9,846 nt of DNA from Candidatus Aminicenantota bacterium (lineage in GTDB: Bacteria; Acidobacteriota; Aminicenantia; UBA2199): assembly GCA_030671465.1 (NCBI GenBank), contig DAOVIP010000039.1:1-9846 (forward strand), in the 5' to 3' direction. Shown in pieces: positions 6,401-9,846 of the stretch; positions within the stretch are counted from its first letter, which is position 1, and each line of letters starts with the position of its first letter. Below the pieces are notes generated by a model that searched no databases, was not told where the DNA came from, and worked only from the letters and a program-made list of their open reading frames with translations. Both the position numbers and the translations under genes were made by a program.

Positions 6401-8316
6401 TGGGGATACTGGACAAGGTTAATTTTCCATCTGATCTCAAGAAATTATCATTTCAGGAATTGGATCGATTATCCGCAGAAATCCGGGATATCATTATCGA
6501 TGTGGTATCCCGAAGCGGTGGCCATCTGTCATCCAATCTGGGTGTGGTTGATTTGACTTTATCGCTCCATCTGACTTTCAATACTCCCCGGGACAAAATA
6601 ATCTGGGATGTTGGACATCAGAGCTACACCCATAAAATCATAACCGGAAGAAAGGAAAGTATCTTTACCATCAGACAAAAGGGCGGTCTGGCCGGATATC
6701 CGGATATTCATGAGAGCGAATATGATTGCCTGAATACTGGACATGCGTCAACCTCACTGGCTTTTGCATCGGGTATGGCAGTGGCCAGGGATATGAATGA
6801 AAAAGATTTCCATATTATTGCCGTATTGGGTGACGGGGCTTTAACCGGTGGTATGGCCCTGGAGGCCCTGAATCACATCGGTCAGGTTAAACAGAGATTG
6901 ATTATTGTATTGAATGACAACAAAATGTCCATCTCTCCAAATGTGGGCGGGATATCCAAGCATTTGAATTACCTGGTTGCCGGTAGGCCCTATATCCGTT
7001 TAAAGGAAATACTGCAATCCGTTATGAGTTCCATTCCCGGAATTGGCAAGTCCATGGTTGAAGTGGCCCGGAAGATTGAAGTGTTGATGCGAACCATGAT
7101 GGTACCCGGATCATTATTCGATGAACTGGGTGTGAAATATATCGGGCCCATTAACGGTCACAACATCAAGGAGATGATTAAAGAATTTGAAGAGGCCAAA
7201 AAGTATGATTTTCCGGTCCTGTTGCATGTGGTGACCAAGAAGGGAAAGGGATATCAGCCGGCTGCCGATAATCCGGTATCTTTTCACTCATCGGCTCCTT
7301 TTGATATTCAGAACGGAAAATTCATTAAGCTGGGAAATAAACCTTCATACTCAAAAATTTTCGGCCAGACGGTTCTGGAGTTGGTCAGGAAGGATAACAA
7401 AATTATAGCCCTTACCGCGGCTATGCCAGAAGGTACGGGTCTGGATATTGTTCAGAAGGAGTTCCCCGATAACTTTTTCGATGTGAGTATTGCCGAACAA
7501 TACATGTTTGATTTTGCCGGCGGGCTTTCGCTGGGAGGAATGAAACCGGTAATTGGAATTTATTCCACTTTCATGCAGCGGGCCATTGATCAGATTATTC
7601 ATGATTTCACCTTGATGGATATCCCGGTAGTGGTGGGGATCGATCGGGCTGGTCTGGTCGGCGGCGACGGAAGCACCCATCAGGGCATTTATGATATTGC
7701 CCTGCTCAGATCACTGCCCAATGTGGTGATGATGGCTCCAAAGGATGAAAATGAACTTCAACATATGATTTATACCGGAATCCGGTTGAACCGGATAGTT
7801 TTCATCCGATATCCCAAAGAACCGGGGGTGGGAGTGGGCCTGGATAAACGGTATAAAGAGATCCCTTTTGCCAAAGCTGAAATCATGAGGGATGGCCGGG
7901 ATGCGGTGGTTTTTGCGGTGGGTCCGCTGGTATACCAGGTTATGGAGGCTGCGGAGAAGCTGGCCAAGAGGGATCGGATAAATATCACTGTGGTCAATAT
8001 CCGATATGTTAAGCCTTTTGACAAGGAATTGATTCTCAAGCTGGTTAGGAAAACCCGCAAGATTATAACCGTTGAGGACGGAATCAAGAACGGTGGATTT
8101 GGTTCAATGGTCCAGGAATTGCTAATTTCAGAGAGTATAAAAAAATACAACATTTTATCCCTGGGTGTTTCAGAAGAGATTATTGAAGTGGCTTCCCGCC
8201 AAGAGCTACTGGAGAAATATCACATGGATTCGGGGGGTCTGGTCAGAGAAATCAGAAAATTTTTGAAAAAAAATATTTTGAACCGAATTTTAAATCCCAA
8301 TATAGACAGAAGGTAA
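6400..8316 (+). CDS. dxs: 1-deoxy-D-xylulose-5-phosphate synthase
   Basis: Dxs is the thiamine-diphosphate enzyme that joins pyruvate and glyceraldehyde-3-phosphate to make DXP, the entry step of the MEP isoprenoid pathway (also feeding thiamine and pyridoxal). Domain I has SGGHLSSNLG (His42), DVGHQSYTHK (His73), TGHASTS (His115) and the ThDP/Mg motif GDGALTGG (144-151) to LNDNKMSIS (Asn172, Asn174). Domain II (about 315-480) has AMPEGTGL, IAEQY (catalytic Glu366), YSTFMQRAIDQ (Arg394) and DRAGLVGGDGSTHQG (Asp423, His427). Domain III runs about 490-615 with VEDG and GGFGS. Two normally conserved spots differ: AEQH reads AEQY (Tyr368), and QRAYDQ reads QRAIDQ (Ile396). At 638 residues it is normal length, with a short basic/Asn-rich tail of about 16 residues after the usual end. 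It is the second gene of the ispA-dxs operon, and its stop is 8 bases from the convergent tolC-like stop. Confidence 0.95.
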   Translation: MGILDKVNFPSDLKKLSFQELDRLSAEIRDIIIDVVSRSGGHLSSNLGVVDLTLSLHLTFNTPRDKIIWDVGHQSYTHKIITGRKESIFTIRQKGGLAGYPDIHESEYDCLNTGHASTSLAFASGMAVARDMNEKDFHIIAVLGDGALTGGMALEALNHIGQVKQRLIIVLNDNKMSISPNVGGISKHLNYLVAGRPYIRLKEILQSVMSSIPGIGKSMVEVARKIEVLMRTMMVPGSLFDELGVKYIGPINGHNIKEMIKEFEEAKKYDFPVLLHVVTKKGKGYQPAADNPVSFHSSAPFDIQNGKFIKLGNKPSYSKIFGQTVLELVRKDNKIIALTAAMPEGTGLDIVQKEFPDNFFDVSIAEQYMFDFAGGLSLGGMKPVIGIYSTFMQRAIDQIIHDFTLMDIPVVVGIDRAGLVGGDGSTHQGIYDIALLRSLPNVVMMAPKDENELQHMIYTGIRLNRIVFIRYPKEPGVGVGLDKRYKEIPFAKAEIMRDGRDAVVFAVGPLVYQVMEAAEKLAKRDRINITVVNIRYVKPFDKELILKLVRKTRKIITVEDGIKNGGFGSMVQELLISESIKKYNILSLGVSEEIIEVASRQELLEKYHMDSGGLVREIRKFLKKNILNRILNPNIDRR

Positions 8317-8324
8317 AGACATTT

Positions 8325-9638
8325 TTATTGGTTGGAACGGGTTTCCCCGGATGACCAATCCGGTATCAATTGTCCGGTTAGCTGAATCAATTCAATTTCC
8401 TTCAATTTGGCTTCATATTTGGCAGTGGATACATTACTGCGGGAACGAATAAGGTTGATCTGGGCTTCCCGGAACTGGGTAGTCGTTACCTGTCCCAGAT
8501 TATACAATTCTTGGGTTCGCTTGAAATTCAATTCTGCTGCCTCAACATATTGCTTTTGCAGGTCCAGCTCAAGCAAATTGTTCTTGTAGGCTTCATAGAC
8601 ATTGATAACATTTTTTTCGAGAGTCAAGCGCTGGTCATGAACGGTTAATTCCTGGTTTTTCAATTCAATTTTGGCAATTTTTCTCTGTACGATGTTTTTA
8701 AAACCATCAAAGAGATTTAGCTGGAGATTCAGGCCAATGCGGGTATTTTCTTGGGGATCGTTAAGTGAAATTCCCCAGCCTCCTATACTCTGGTTGAGTC
8801 CATATGAAGCGGAAAAAACCAGGCGCGGATAGAATACAGAGCTTGAAATTTTCACATCCAGTTGCAATTGCCTGAGATATTCCAAGGTTGATAAAAAAGA
8901 TGCATTACTGGATAGTGCGCGGGCTTTCAGGTTTTCCAGTTGCAGATCTGTCTGGAAACTGACTGCGGTTTCCACCAGAAAGGGATGATTTACCTCACGA
9001 TTCAACAGTACGTTCAGATTACGACAGGCTTCCTCCCAGAGAAAACGGGTCCGGTTGAGAATTACTTGATCTGCGGCAAAATCCACCTGGGCAGATAAAA
9101 CCTCAATGGTCGTGGCCCTTCCGTATAATGAGCGTTTCCGGGCCCGTACCAGGCGCTCTTGGGAAATCTGCAGCATCTCCTCAGAAATAATCATCTGTTC
9201 ATATGCGGATGCAGCTGAATAATAGGCTGCACTCACCTCCAATAATATCTGTTCGACTTGGTTGCGGGCCTCCAGATGTCCCAGCCGTTTCCCGGACTGT
9301 AATTTTTTCCAGTTGAAAATATTTCCCAGCCCGTCAAACAGGGTGTAACTAGCCTGAATCTGGGTGCTGGTTGTGGTGCTGGTTTCTCTCTCCTCAAATC
9401 CGATGCCCCCTTCCTGATAGCTGGCATCTCCGCTTAGTTCCAGCTTAGGAAGCAACCCGGCATTGCCGATATGGGCATTGCGACTGGCAATCAGGATATT
9501 ATTCCTGGCCATTCTAATCTTCAAATTTTCCTTCAGGGCAATGGAAAGTGCTCTGGAATAGTTCAAACGATCGACTTCGGCCGGTAGCCAGAGAACCGTT
9601 AAACTCAGTAATAAAATCAGGATCATTGGTTTGTTCAT
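8325..9638 (-). CDS. TolC-family outer-membrane efflux protein
   Basis: This is the outer-membrane channel of a tripartite efflux or export pump. With the ATG at 9638 it has 437 residues. A signal peptide covers residues 1-20 (hydrophobic ILILLLSLTVLWLPA, cleavage likely after LPA). Two homologous OEP repeats follow, each with an N-terminal amphipathic helix, a strand pair and a long coiled helix: ALSIALKENL with LPKLELSGDASY and TLFDG (30-103), then VFYPRLVFSASYG and LFDG (268-312). The hairpin helices carry GRATTIEVLSAQVDF (173-187) and LGQVTTTQFREAQINL (381-396), typical of the equatorial region. The start was moved from TTG 9653 to ATG 9638 because the ATG forms an ATGA overlap with the upstream RND gene and has GGGGA six bases upstream. 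Pairing with an RND pump makes drug/lipid/metabolite efflux likely; the substrate is unknown. The gene converges on dxs. Confidence 0.93.
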   Translation of the reverse strand: MNKPMILILLLSLTVLWLPAEVDRLNYSRALSIALKENLKIRMARNNILIASRNAHIGNAGLLPKLELSGDASYQEGGIGFEERETSTTTSTQIQASYTLFDGLGNIFNWKKLQSGKRLGHLEARNQVEQILLEVSAAYYSAASAYEQMIISEEMLQISQERLVRARKRSLYGRATTIEVLSAQVDFAADQVILNRTRFLWEEACRNLNVLLNREVNHPFLVETAVSFQTDLQLENLKARALSSNASFLSTLEYLRQLQLDVKISSSVFYPRLVFSASYGLNQSIGGWGISLNDPQENTRIGLNLQLNLFDGFKNIVQRKIAKIELKNQELTVHDQRLTLEKNVINVYEAYKNNLLELDLQKQYVEAAELNFKRTQELYNLGQVTTTQFREAQINLIRSRSNVSTAKYEAKLKEIELIQLTGQLIPDWSSGETRSNQ

Positions 9639-9846
9639 TGGTCTTCCCCGCAAATAATGTCGGATTGTTCCCTGGTGAAAATTTCTTCACGAATGGCCGG
9701 TTCAACATCCTCCCTGGTCAGGCTCTTCTTGGAAATTTTTGCTGAAAAATAAAAACGGGTGTTGTTTAATAAGGTGAGCATGGAGGGAAGCATTAACAGG
9801 GTTAACAGCGTAGCGTACAACAGTCCATAAGCTACAGAGATGGCCA
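9635..9846 (-). CDS. RND-family inner-membrane efflux pump, C-terminal 69 residues only
   Basis: Only the end of the gene is inside the window; it continues past the right edge. The visible peptide begins AISVAYGLLYATLLTLLMLP (9844-9785), which has the Gly-Leu...Thr-Leu-Leu-Thr-Leu...Leu-Pro pattern of the last transmembrane helix of AcrB-like proton-driven pumps. It ends with a charged cytoplasmic tail of about 40 residues containing TREDVEPAIREEIF. The TGA stop overlaps the TolC-family ATG by four bases, so the pump and outer-membrane channel are cotranscribed and probably translationally coupled; a periplasmic adaptor gene would be expected further upstream. The subfamily (HAE-1, HAE-2, metal) cannot be set from this fragment. 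Confidence 0.8.
   Translation of the reverse strand, partial: AISVAYGLLYATLLTLLMLPSMLTLLNNTRFYFSAKISKKSLTREDVEPAIREEIFTREQSDIICGEDQ
9645..9649 (-). promoter_or_regulatory. Ribosome binding site fixing the TolC-family start
   Basis: On the minus strand, GGGGA lies six bases before the ATG at 9638, within the last codons of the RND gene. It supports the ATG over the TTG at 9653. Confidence 0.55.

Noticed and set aside
7770..8153. A 127-codon minus-strand reading frame opposite dxs.
   Set aside because: It lies inside a highly conserved gene, has no family resemblance and is explained by codon bias of the dxs strand.
1..9846. Search by eye for CRISPR repeats, tRNA/rRNA, insertion-sequence ends, phage genes or toxin-antitoxin pairs.
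   Set aside because: Nothing convincing was found. Coding density is high and the only sizeable gap is 5299-5509, which is accounted for by the two promoters.

Overview
The window reads as ordinary chromosome from a Gram-negative (diderm) bacterium. It encodes parts of the outer-membrane LPS export machinery (LptD), a TolC/RND efflux system and the MEP isoprenoid pathway. Base composition looks moderate and even throughout. I see no insertion sequence, phage gene, CRISPR array, tRNA or rRNA. The divergent LptD, the sugar-nucleotide gene beside it and the overall style would fit an Acidobacteriota/Aminicenantes-like lineage, but that is a weak guess from protein style only.

Layout. (1) Bases 1-3561, plus strand: the C-terminal part of an LptD-type barrel, a GDP-4-keto-6-deoxymannose reductase-like (Rmd) enzyme and a GT4 glycosyltransferase. 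They are packed with a 2-nt gap and then a 4-nt overlap, so they look like one operon for cell-surface glycan/LPS. (2) Bases 3610-5298, minus strand: a membrane-anchored PHP (CehA/McbA-like) metallohydrolase with a beta-rich C-terminal module, convergent with the glycosyltransferase. (3) Bases 5299-5509: a divergent intergenic region with two well-formed sigma70-like promoters, one for each direction. (4) Bases 5510-8316, plus strand: an ispA-type prenyl diphosphate synthase and dxs, overlapping by one base, forming a compact isoprenoid operon. (5) Bases 8325-9846, minus strand: a TolC-family outer-membrane efflux protein preceded by the last 69 codons of an RND inner-membrane pump, with an ATGA overlap. 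This operon converges on dxs with only 8 bases between the stop codons.

How the genes work together. Dxs makes DXP, the entry to the MEP pathway. The IspA-like enzyme condenses the resulting IPP/DMAPP into a C15-C20 prenyl diphosphate, which feeds the undecaprenyl carrier and quinones. Undecaprenyl phosphate is the usual carrier for surface glycans of the kind the Rmd-like enzyme and GT4 probably build, and LptD delivers LPS to the outer leaflet. The RND-TolC pair is a separate envelope export system. No clearly novel multi-gene system is visible. The points most worth checking are the altered AEQH motif in Dxs, the probably periplasmic PHP hydrolase with its C-terminal module, and the atypical second half of the prenyl synthase.
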